Shown one piece after another: positions 34,167 to 44,295 of a DNA stretch of 64,000 bases. Positions within the stretch are counted from its first letter, which is position 1, and every line of letters begins with the position of its first letter. The DNA is from Sparassis latifolia (Eukaryota > Basidiomycota > Agaricomycetes > Polyporales > Sparassidaceae): the NCBI GenBank assembly GCA_018466975.1, contig CM031555.1, positions 2,108,001-2,172,000 on the forward strand, in the 5' to 3' direction. The notes beneath the pieces are model-generated. The model had not been told where the DNA came from, made no database searches, and worked only from the letters and a program-made list of their open reading frames with translations. A program made the position numbers and the translations under genes.

Positions 34167-35075
34167 TCACACACGCTCGATATGCGTCTCATGGATTGTA
34201 CACCGCTGTTTTCGGGCAAAAGAGTGGTAGGTTCCAGCGCCTGCAACTGTGATGAGTGCCTGAAAAGAGTTGAATTGTGTTTGTTCATTTAGTATGGAAA
34301 CTCTCGAATAATGTGACGTACTTAGCGGTTGATTGCTCAGGTACGTTGTCATTAGAGTGAGATAGGGTGCTTGTGACATGAGAGATACGTGGACCGCTTG
34401 CCACCACCAAACTGCTGAATGTACATGTAGGACAAGCAAGCTCCATCGCCCTTCACATCCAAGGATGGCCACAACCACCAAAAGAGAGAAACAAACATGA
34501 CAATGCCTACAGACAAGCAGCTCCAGAGTTCAAAGGACATACAGAATAGTTCATTCATCGGACAAAAAGTAAAGTTCCAGCAAGCCATTCCAAATCTAAA
34601 GGACGCTGCAGCATAGGTCAATAATGCACGTGACTCAAAGACAGGAGGCAGACCTCCTAAGATGAGGTAAGCAAAAGGCTCACCACGATGAACTCTTAAC
34701 CGATTCTACTGGAATCGGAAAGTGTCACCTTATGTAAGCAGCTTTTGGCTGAGGGAACCTAAAGCAGGTGGTTGAGCAACTGCTGTGCCTTTCACGCCTC
34801 GACCATGCTAGAATAGATTGCCTGCGAAGTTGGTATTGTATGAATATACCCTCAGGAAACCTGAAAATAAATTTGCATTGAGCAGAGGTTGCTTATAAGC
34901 ATTCTCGTGTGGTTTTGAGACTTTGACGCCAACCAAAAGTTGCGTAAACTTGTGGGTGAGCGGCGCTGCATTCGCACGCCATGTCTAATTCCCTAGTCCC
35001 CCCACGTATATTCACAGCATCGATTTCTGCGAGAGCGACATGTGATAAGGCGGTAGTCATAGTAATAGTATACAA
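34167..35075 (-). pseudogene. Possible fragments of a membrane-protein gene
   Basis: Minus-strand pieces include an exon-like stretch at 35,075-34,893 (MTTALSHVALAEIDAVN...) and a hydrophobic segment near 34,520 (SVGIVMFVSLFWWLW) that would span a membrane. The layout, a soluble stretch followed by a transmembrane helix, resembles the neighbouring fragments at 35,204-36,534, so this could be a decayed tandem relative. No continuous model could be built and no family is recognised. Confidence 0.25.
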
Positions 35076-35203
35076 GAAAATCCCGTAGTCAAACCATGTA
35101 AATTTACGGTGGCAATCACTGCAAGCGAATAGTGGGGAAGAAAATAAACGTAGGTAGCACAGATTACAAGCAGTAGCACAGGCTCATATAAGATAGAGGC
35201 TAT

Positions 35204-36534
35204 TTAGATGAATGATGAAACTTCCATGCATGGGACAACAGCTCTAATCTCCTGGGGCCCATCATACAGACGCGCTATAGTGACGAGTTCGAAACCTGTC
35301 CGCCACTTGGTCCAGCCCTTCTCGTATGAAGCCTTACCTTTAGCATCGACCCTTCAACGAGTGATGTTACATTCGACCAGGACGAGACCATTTTTGTGGA
35401 TGTCCGTGGCATGCATCTGTCTCATAGTGTTCCTGGGGCTGAACTTGGTGTCGGCATCAAATACGTCTTGGAAGGCTTCCACCTTAAAGCAATGAATAAC
35501 AAATATTTGTTGAAAAGAAGAAATTCAACATACAGAAGCATACTCTCCACTCTCGGTGCTCTGGAAGCGTGATGCTTTCAAAACATCTGAAGTGTTTGAA
35601 CCGATCTTGATGCTCACAATGGCCAAGGGTTCACCGCGAAGTTTGAACCAAGATGAGTCGACTTCTCCGACGAGCCACACAGTAGCTGGTTTATTGTCTA
35701 TGATGAGGAGAGGATATAAATCCAAAGCTGCAAGTGTCGACATCAGCAAGGGAGAGAAGGAGGGAGGAAGTATCAGGCACACTCACATCTATGCAGCATA
35801 CAGAATCTACGTGAAGAGTGAATGCAGCTGCGAGAAGATAGAGGATGGGTGCAGAGATGCAGACAATCACCCCTAGCCATCGGTCCTCCTCCAGTCTTTC
35901 ATCGGAAATAAACTTTCAAGGAATGCCAGCTGACTTTGTGTTGCGGAAATCTTGAACAGGAAGCGGGAAACCCGAAGTGAATCGGGTGGCCTAAAGACGG
36001 AAAGTAAAAAAAGCGGATAACCATTCTAAGAGAAAATTACTATATGCGGCGCGGGTACAACTTTATGTCAGCAACCACCATACGTGCACAGACTGATAAC
36101 CGATTCTTTAGGGAATCGGAATAGGCAGGTCGTGCATCCACCATGCTTACCAATCATAGTCTCTTCCCTGTACATTGCGAGGCTGAGCTGAGCTTGTTCA
36201 CTCACAGTTGGACCCTCGGATGGTCCGGAAAAGGCATTATTCATACATGTGAACATTTTAGTTGCAACAGAATTTTGAGTTACTCCCTCCTTGTGAAGTG
36301 GCATCACTGAATAAGGACCTCTGCAACCTTCCTCAAAAATCTGTTGCAACGAAAATGCTCGCAATGACAAGTACTACAATTTTCTCCACCAAAGCGAAAC
36401 GCACTTTTGAGCGAACGAAGCTGCACCAGCAAGGACCACTGTTGCAGCCAGAATATGCTGAGGCGCCCAGACGAGCGCTTACCAAATTTGGCGGAGGATT
36501 GCCGGTCCCCACGAGTCTTCATGATTGAGCCTCA
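35204..36534 (-). CDS. Hypothetical membrane-associated protein, model incomplete
   Basis: Seen: the last two exons are good. One ends at about 35,545 with a GTATGC donor and the next begins VEAFQDVFDADTKF and ends CMEVSSFI before TAA (35,204-35,206); together they give a soluble region of about 150 residues. Further upstream the minus strand shows an exon-like segment at about 36,170-36,300 and hydrophobic segments near 36,370 (KIVVLVIASIFVA) and 35,850 (WLGVIVCISAPILYLLAAA). The splice phase between the 35,850 segment and the downstream exon (starting about 35,735) does not fit any GT donor I could see, so the gene may be frameshifted or my model wrong. I do not recognise the family. Confidence 0.4.
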
Positions 36535-36850
36535 GGTTAGGCCGAGGGCTCGATAGACTGAGGTCCGCCACTCTGTTTACCAACACGGGCTCGTTTCTAT
36601 TCAACACGGGCTCAACGCCGCGCGGTGGACTTAGGTCTAATAGTGTGACCTGGCCGTGTACCTTCCTATTTGGCGATTTCTAACACTATCCATCACCACC
36701 AGGTTGCTCGACACATCTGACTGCTGGTTTTTGCTCATTGAGGGTGTCTTCCTTTTTTCTAACTCCTGGAGCACCCTGGGACAAGTAGGCCAAAAGTTGC
36801 CCAATCTCTATTGGCCAAAGAATACGTACAAAAAATAACTTGTCACGACC
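36535..36850. other. Short intergenic stretch upstream of SHQ1
   Basis: No gene seen. A repeated phrase AACACGGGCTC occurs twice at about 36,580-36,612. It would contain the former SHQ1 promoter. Confidence 0.4.
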
Positions 36851-38552
36851 ATAATCACTCCGCATTTCTCCTGCAGTCAAAATGATACCAGCGTAATTGT
36901 AGCCATCTACTGCCCCTCCGTTCGAGTATGTCTCTCTCTATTTGCCGATTTTTGTCTCCAAATTAGCAGCACCGCTCCGGAAGTAGGCCTCCGACGTCGA
37001 GATCAACGTCGACGAGACGTTGTTCACATCAACCCGTACTTTCTGCGACTCAACTTCATCCATGCACTGGTGGACGACGAACGGGCGTCCGCGTCCTACG
37101 ACCCCAGTTCGGGGTATTTGACCGTTACGCTGACCAAGGCGGTCAAAGGGCAGGAGTTCAAGGATTTGGATCTCCTGGCGAAGCTTCTCGCGCCTCGTCC
37201 GCCTGAGCATCCTCCAGAACAACCTGTGATTGAAGTCCTGGGCTCCGAGGATGCCCCCGTCACCGAGGACGACGAGTTATCGGCGCGGGCTCAAAGTCTG
37301 ACCCTCGAGCACGATGAGTTTCTCGAAGGTCAGAATAACGATCAATGATCCCAATTTTCGCGATTTCCTGCAGATCTGACTTCCTGCTCCAGCGGCGCAG
37401 AATGACTGGCAGCTCCCTCAGGACCTGCCCGAGGCCCTACCTCCACTACAGATGAGCGCGACCCACCGGTATGGCTTCCTAGACATGCATTCAGGATATT
37501 TTCAGCATGTCGCGCACACTGAAAACGAGGTGAACGAACTCGGTAGAGACACTGAGACGTGCCCGCCTGACGAGCGCCGTCGAAAGCGTCTCGAACACGA
37601 GGAAGAGAAATGGGACGAGGAGTATTACATGTGAGATTGCGGGTTCCGTCAAGGCGCTCGTACCGACGTCACGTAGGGCAGATTTTGTCGAAGACGAGTA
37701 TATTCAAGAGTTGATCGCGTGGCCAAACCCGCATGTAACCGCGACCGACGAGTTCAAATATACGGAGGAAGAGAACCTCACTATGCTGCGTCTCCCTCGC
37801 AAAGAGTGTCTGTACACTATTTCGTGGTACCGGAGAGCTCACCTTGATGTTATGGCACAGATCTGGCAACCCCCAGCCAAACACATAACCTCTACCTCAC
37901 ACTGCTCAGTCTACTGTTCTCACATGCGTACGAGACGCGTACGACACAGCACGACCCGACCCCAGAGAGCGCCTGGACGATCAGCAGTCTCACGCCCGCA
38001 TTCTCGGCGCTCGATCCTCCACCGTATTCGCCAATGCCACCACCCTCGCAATCATCTTCGTTTGACGCGTCGGAGCTTCGCCGCCGTCTTCACAGCATCG
38101 TACCGGCGCGCTCTCGCCTTCCCGCTCCACCGCTCGTTCGCGCTCGCGGAGGCGTGTCGCGCCGACGTCGCGGCGCTGCTCGCGAGGGGCAAGCGGGCCG
38201 TCACCCGCTGCCTCCTGGAGATGAAGCACATACTAGATCACCACGACGTGTACTACGTCTACAGCAAGATATGGGTGGACGATTTCTGCGTGTGGACGGC
38301 GGCGTATGCGAGGTTTGTCTTTCTTTTTGTTGTAGTATTTGCGGGTAGAAGAGGCTCACACCTGGTCGTGCTAGCGAGGACGTTCTGCACCAACTGTCGA
38401 GAGACGTTGCCCGCCTGAAGATGGAGAAGAGCATGATCGGCTGGGACCTCGACGAGCTGGAGGCTTTGACTCGCGAGGCGGCAGAGAGAGAGCCCGACAG
38501 CGACGACGAGTCTGAGGACGAGATCGAGCGCATACTCCCGGCCCCATTTTAG
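36851..38552 (+). pseudogene. SHQ1: SHQ1 (H/ACA snoRNP assembly factor), decayed
   Basis: SHQ1 chaperones the pseudouridine synthase Cbf5/dyskerin during H/ACA snoRNP assembly. Seen: an N-terminal CS-like domain (CSQNDTSVIVAIYCPS; NPYFLRLNF; SYDPSSGYLTVTLTKAV), a middle region (HRYGFLDMHSGYFQHV) and the C-terminal SHQ1 domain (YIQELIAWPNPHV; VYSKIWVDDFCVW). Introns that restore the frame fit at 36,926-36,986, 37,329-37,392, 37,631-37,676, 37,808-37,860 and 38,313-38,374. Defects: the expected start codon is ATA (36,851); about seven bases seem missing near 37,024 between DETLF and INPYF; and about eleven are missing near 38,103 within a presumed duplicated TCGTACCGGCG, which shifts the frame. 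Intact introns rule out a processed copy. Since SHQ1 is essential in yeast, a working copy probably exists elsewhere. A sequence error is the alternative. Confidence 0.85.
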
Positions 38553-41500
38553 CGAACCGTTGCAGGTCACACATCGTGGTAAAAAAAATTCCACCTTGGT
38601 GGCGGAATGGAAATGACGCTGCCCGAATTCGCTGCCTCAGTGTCTTCAAGTACGTATCATAAAGCTGCCTGGAGACCGGACGGTTTCGGATCCTTGACTC
38701 TGGATCGGAGAAGTGTTGAACGGCCGAACGGTCGCATCCTGCGTTTAAAATTTAAAGGAACACGCGGAGAACTGTACGTATGCATTCCAGTGCGTGAAAC
38801 GGAAGGAGGTGGCAAAGACCAGCTCGCTATGTCGTATCACCATGAACCAAGATCGCGGTTAAAAAAAGATCGCAGTCCTGCGACAGCACCACCGTCCTGT
38901 ATATTCACCATGGCGTTGTGCGCATTCCCGGGGCGTTAGTGACGCATGCAAACATTCTCCATCACCAATCGTTCGTTGCGGAACAATCACCGCAAGCCAC
39001 AAACGTTCATAGGTTGGTCATTGGTGGGACATTGGTGGGACAACCATCCTCCGGGCGGGTGATGCTGGGAGAATGCACACTTTTCAGCTGTCTGGTGACC
39101 TGTCAAGTCCAGTGGATGCTGCATCAAGCCAACGGAGGGGGACATTCAGTCCCAGCATCTAGTGTCCAGAGCAGCGCTGAGTCGTATGCAGGACTCGGAA
39201 TCCGCGGCTGCAGTAACTCCTCTGACAACGTGTATGCACGTCGTATGGGTGGCCTTGGTATGAGACCACCGCGGCTGGGCATGTGCGTCCGCGCGCCACT
39301 CTAGCCACCGACCTGCCAAATATCTGACAGGCATGCAGCCTTCGCCACTGCCATCAGCATCGCAGCAAAGTGGTGAGTCTGTCAGACGTGTGCGAGTGAG
39401 CGTGAACACACGTGCCCGGACGTGGCTCTCTCCCGCGCGTCCTGAAGTAAGTTATGATGTATCAGACGCGCCGCATCTGGTATGCGTCTTTAGGCGCCCT
39501 AGAAGAGACCTGTGAATGGGGGAGCTTCGAAGCTTCGAAGCAGCCTTCGCGGCCTTATTGGGAACAAGGGGCAGGCAAGCAATACAGGGAGTGCTGACAG
39601 ATGAGAAGCTGCCGGCGGGATACCTGACCAACCGGTATTGATGATCGCCTCATTCAGTACATGCATACCACACGCTCTGCAGCAGTTGGACACATGAAGC
39701 GAAGCTCGAGGAGATGCGCGTGCTGGATTCGAAGACGAACATGTACACGGATGCACGGGGGGGTCATAAATGCGGATGCTCGAGCGCTCAAGCGCTCACA
39801 GGCGGGATTGTGCAGGATATGAACATCCGGACGGCGTGCTGCGCTCGGACTCGGACATCGTCCGGCGAAGCAGAAGGCTGGAGAATTACAAGAGCCCTGC
39901 AGAGAAGTATTTTGAGTCTGCTAGTGTCACTTCTGCACACGGAACAAGACACACCGATTTGAAACTGTGGAGGCACACGAGTCCTCTCAGGGTGGATGAG
40001 AAGCTTTATACAAAGCGTACGGTCCGCGGATCTGGAGTGGGTCTGTAAGCATGGGACGGAGGTGAGAGAGCGTGCAGTCAGCAGTTCCCAGCAAGTACTG
40101 TAACCTCGCCGGTGCTAATTCACCCGCTCGCCTTGCTCGTGTTAACATTTTTGCGGGAGAGTCGTGCACGCAGACGATGAATTCGGGGGAGCTCCCAGAG
40201 CGAGAATCCGACTCCAGAAAATAAGTACTGCCATGCACCGCGAGCGCATAGGCCCTATATAGCGTTCTGGAAGGCGCATCCCGGCTGGGCTAACGTCGAG
40301 GACGGGTGCACGAGGTGGAGAAGCTGCGAAGATGCATATAACCGTGCTTCGAGATGAAATTACTCAAAGATCAGCCATGAACTAGATGCAGAACGCTGAC
40401 TCTCTCAATAGCCAACACAACCTTCATCCTAAACGAGACGCTTTGGATCTCGGCCACAGACCGTTCTCGAGAGCGTGAGGAGGCGCATGTATCCGGACGA
40501 AAAGATGAATACCGTGACAGCCATGAGCGCCTGAACGAGAGCCCCAAGTTTCGCATATATGTTGTATGCATGCCAGGTGTTCGAGAGAGGGTGACGCGAT
40601 CGACGACGGATGCATCCATGGGAGCGACGAAGATGTCCTTACGCCAGAGACGCGAAGTCGCTGTGACATGTTTGACGCGTCGGGACGCGACAGTCACGTC
40701 ACGCTTCCAATCCGTGAAATCCTCGTCTACCAGCTAAAAATCCAGCAGCCCGCGAGGAGTTGCAAGGTCTCTCCCAACAACGCGGGCAACCGTTGTCACG
40801 AAGACCCCCGCCGGTCTTTGCTGCGATCTGATCCACCAGGTGCAAGTCCGAGTCGCGTGGCCGTGACAGCGGCCCGCATTCGTCTGTCTCGGCGAAACCA
40901 AAGCGAAACGGTCCATCGCTCGGGGATAGCACAAGTTTAATCATGCAACGCACGTAGCACGACACCTACACCAACGCCAGAAGACTCGGGCACACGCGAC
41001 GCGCGTACAGTACTTTCACCTGATTTCGACACAGGTTGCCGAACGATCTGGTGCGGAGCTGGTCATCCCCCTATCGTCTCCCCCGAAGAGTTCTACATAC
41101 AACTCCAACCCCGACTAGTTCGTCACGCACTAGGCAGCGCCCTCCCAGTCCGCATCTCGCCAAGGGCCTGCCAGCCTGCCAGCCCCAACACCCGTCCACC
41201 ACGACAGCACGCCGGGAAGCTCCCCCGGATTCCGAATTCCAAGTTCCGATTTCCGAATCTGAACCACCCCGCAATACAATGTATCCAATACAATCCATCC
41301 GGCGAATCAACGCAAGTCAATGCAGGGATGCTTGGCAAGAAGCACGTAACGCCGTCACGCGTACGTGCCGGCCAAGTCAACGAAAATTCTCATTCAATTG
41401 GCGTCCATGCACAAGCACGAACCCGCCAAGCGCCACGCGCTCAGCGTCGTAATAATGCGGAACGGCGCCGGCGTGCGGTGCACGGAGACGTGCGGTAGCA

Positions 41501-41958
41501 GTCCGATATGAATAAGTAAACAGCGGCGCACGCGCGGCTCGCGTCAATGGATAAGTGCGGTATGCGGTATGCGATGCAGATGCAGATGCGAATGGGGCGG
41601 GGAGGGTAGGGGGAACGATTATATGTACGGATTACGCGGGTGTTACGGTATGTGCGTGTAGGTATCGTAGGACGGCGTGATGCGATGCAACGAGACTGGA
41701 CGAATATGTGGATGCGGGTGTGGGTGCGGGTGCGGAGGTGCGGATGCAAGAGCAGCTGCAGTCGAGCTGCGAGCAAAAAATGACGACAACACGCGCGCGG
41801 GCGGGCGTGCAAGAAAACACGGGGCGACAGCGACGACCTAGTGCACCCAGCCGCGCAAAGAACACGGACGGAAGCGAAAGCGAAAGCAAAACGAAAAGCG
41901 GAGAACGGACCCACGCAGAGCGAGCGCAGACAACCCCCAGCTCAAATCCCACCGCTCC
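38553..41958. other. Intergenic region, no supported gene
   Basis: The stretch is GC-richer than the left half, so both strands carry many short open frames, but none shows a recognisable domain, a consistent splice model or codon-like periodicity to the eye. A small repeat GGTCATTGGTGGGACATTGG lies near 39,016. An unknown small gene cannot be excluded, for example on the plus strand at 41,036-41,452. Confidence 0.45.
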
Positions 41959-44048
41959 CTACCCGGTCTGCGCGAGCTGCTTCCTGCGGCCGAGCCCCCA
42001 CAGGCCCCGCATCCCCGCGCTGCTCCGCCGCGACTGCAGCTCGATCCGCTTCAGCTCCTCCTCCCACGCCCGCACATGGTCCAGCTCCACCGCCTTCCCC
42101 CCCAGCTCCCGCGACCCGCTCTCGCGCTTGCGCGCCCGCGTCTCCCGGCTGCGGTCACGCGCGAACAGCATCGACTCCCCCAGCCCGCTCTCCTTCGGCC
42201 GCCGCGCCGCCGCGCCCACCTCCGCGCTCGCGTCCGGACTCGAGTTCAGCCCCACCTCCGCGCGCGCCGCATACGGGAAATTCGACTTGTCCCGCGGGCC
42301 CGCAGACGTGTGCGGCCGGCGCGGCGTCTTCAGCTTGCGCGTGCCCGTCGGCGGCTTCGCGCTCCCGCTCGCGGCGGACATGGCGGACCCCCAGACGTTC
42401 GACGAGTACATGTCCTTGCGCGCGCTCGAGATGCTGCTGCGCCCGGTGGGCGGCTCGCTCCTGTGATGGTGGTGCGCGTGCGCCTGCTCCGCGTCGAATT
42501 TCTCGCGTGCGGCCGAGGCGGGGAGCGAGCGCGTGTGCGCATACCCATGCGGCGTCGCCGCAGACGCGTCCGCGTCGCGCTCGCGCCGTCTCCAGGGCGA
42601 CTTGGACTTGGAGCGCTGCGCCGCCTCGCGCTGCTCGTTGTACTTTGCGAGCGCGAGCTCGCGCTCGGCCTCGTTCGTCGCCGTGACCGCGAGCTCGCGC
42701 TCCTCGAGCTCGAGCGCCTCGACGCCCGCGGCGGACGCGATCACGACCTTGGTCTTGATGAAGAAGCGCACGGACGCAAAGTCGCTGTGGAGCGTCTCGC
42801 CGAGCGCCCAGCGGCTGAGGCTGCGGGGGGCGGGCCACTGCAGCGTAATCGTGCTGGACCACACGCCGGAGGAGTCGCACGCGAAACTGGCGTCCTCGGC
42901 GGACGCGACGCTGGCGGTCAGTGTGCGCCGGGGGAGGTCAACCGGGGTGGTGGCATACGGAGAGGTGAATCGGGTGTCGGGGATGGAGAGCGTGGGCGGG
43001 TAGGACGACGGGGTCGGGGAGAGAAACCGGGAGGTAGAGGTGGTGTTGTCGTCGAGCGGCGAGGTGCTGGAGGACGGGGAAGGGGGACGTCGTGTACGGA
43101 TCGCGGAGAGTCGCTGGAATAGGGGGATAGCAGAGGGCTGCCGGTGGTGGGCGTGAAGCTGTTATCGGTCAAGTAATCGGGGGTGGAGGGTGCGCTGGAC
43201 GAGGTGGAGGATATTGACGTCGAAGAATCGTAGGCGGGGGTGCTGTGGAGGTCGATGCGGCGCTCGATCACGAGGGTAGCACTGCGTACGGAAACGCCCG
43301 GGTCTAACGGCTGGAGGAATAGAGAGGAGAAGATAATGTCATGGGGACCTACGGGGACGGTGGGGGTGGAGATGTTGTAGCGGACGACGGGTGCGCGGGG
43401 CTTGGTGGTCTGGAGACAGAGCGCGTGGGTGACGGGTGGGGGACACAGCGCGGGGAGAGGAAGGGCGAGGTTGTCGTACCGAACAAGAGGGAGATCGTAG
43501 TAGCGGAGGAGACGGGAACCGACGCCGGGCATGGGAAGGTGTTCGAGGGCTAGAGGAGAAAATATGATGATGAGAGAGGGGTGATAGATGGGGAGGAAGC
43601 GCCAAAGACTGACCGGCCTCTAATCGCCAGAAGGTGCGGTAGTCGTGAAAGTTGGCGGTGCTGAAGCCATGGATGCGTTTGGGGAGGGTGATCTTGAAGG
43701 GAAAGTCGAGGACGCCGACGTCGGCCCAGTCTGCGGAGTCGGGCTTTGACCAGAGGGTTTCGGTATGGTCGACTACGAGTTTTGTGTGCACGGTGGAGCG
43801 GAAGCGACCGACGCGGGACTCGTAGCAACGGATGGAGATGGTGAGGGTCTTTGCGGGGATCGTCTTCCCGTCCTCGTCGAGAGAGGTGCGGACGGCTGGA
43901 GAAGGTGAGCGGCGGAGAGGAGGTCGGGGAGAGAGTACTACTCACTGCCTTCGACGCTGACCGGGGTGAGGCCGAGGTAGCCGTGGTAGGGGAAGGAGCG
44001 GGAGGACGCGCTGTTGCCCTTGAGGGGGGCGAGGAGGAGGTGGACCAT
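41959..44048 (-). CDS. LDB19/alpha-arrestin-like protein
   Basis: Alpha-arrestin-type adaptors recruit Rsp5-family ubiquitin ligases to plasma-membrane proteins. Seen: exons at 44,048-43,946 (MVHLLLAPLKG), 43,895-43,614 (VDHTETLWSK; GVLDFPFKITLPKRIHGFST), 43,549 downward (MPGVGSRLLRYYDLP; VPVGPHDIIFSSLFLQPLD) and a last part from about 43,040 to 41,959 (DTRFTSPYATTPVDLP; WSSTITLQWPAP), ending in a Ser/Arg-rich, low-complexity tail. The arrestin N-like beta-sheet pattern precedes a Ser/Pro-rich linker. Two introns are clear (43,896-43,945; 43,550-43,613). A frame change at a C-rich stretch near 43,076-43,091 is unexplained: an indel, a sequence error or an unseen intron. Start at 44,048 is chosen because it begins the conserved part; an in-frame ATG at 44,201 would add 51 residues. 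Divergent from the transporter gene. Confidence 0.7.
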
Positions 44049-44295
44049 GGCCCGGTGCGGGGGAGAGGGAAAGAGCGTGGACGGGGCTGATGGGAGACGG
44101 ATCCATTTGTATGTCGAGAAGCTCTCATCCGAGAAGAGCTCTTCCTTCTTCGCCGCTAACACATCTCTCCATCCTCCGTCACTCCACGTCACACGCGTCA
44201 CACGTCTTCTGTGCTTCGATTCCCACGCGCGTCGATTCCCTCCCCGACCCTATTTGGCACTATTACCCGACTCCGCGGCCCCGACTCCGACCGCC
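44049..44295. promoter_or_regulatory. Shared divergent promoter region
   Basis: Only 247 bp separate the start codons of the arrestin-like (-) and SLC35F6-like (+) genes. The stretch is pyrimidine-rich on the plus strand (TCCCTCCCCGACCC near 44,235) and lacks an obvious TATA box. A shared bidirectional promoter is inferred from spacing alone. Confidence 0.5.

Noticed and set aside
38034..38348. Separate small genes inside the SHQ1 region
   Set aside because: The frames are successive pieces of one SHQ1 coding sequence joined by introns and two small deletions.
42076..43122. Long plus-strand Arg/Ala/Pro-rich open frame (348 codons), with similar long frames on neighbouring frames
   Set aside because: It is antisense to the arrestin-like gene in very GC-rich sequence where stops are rare; the composition is extreme and shows no domain.
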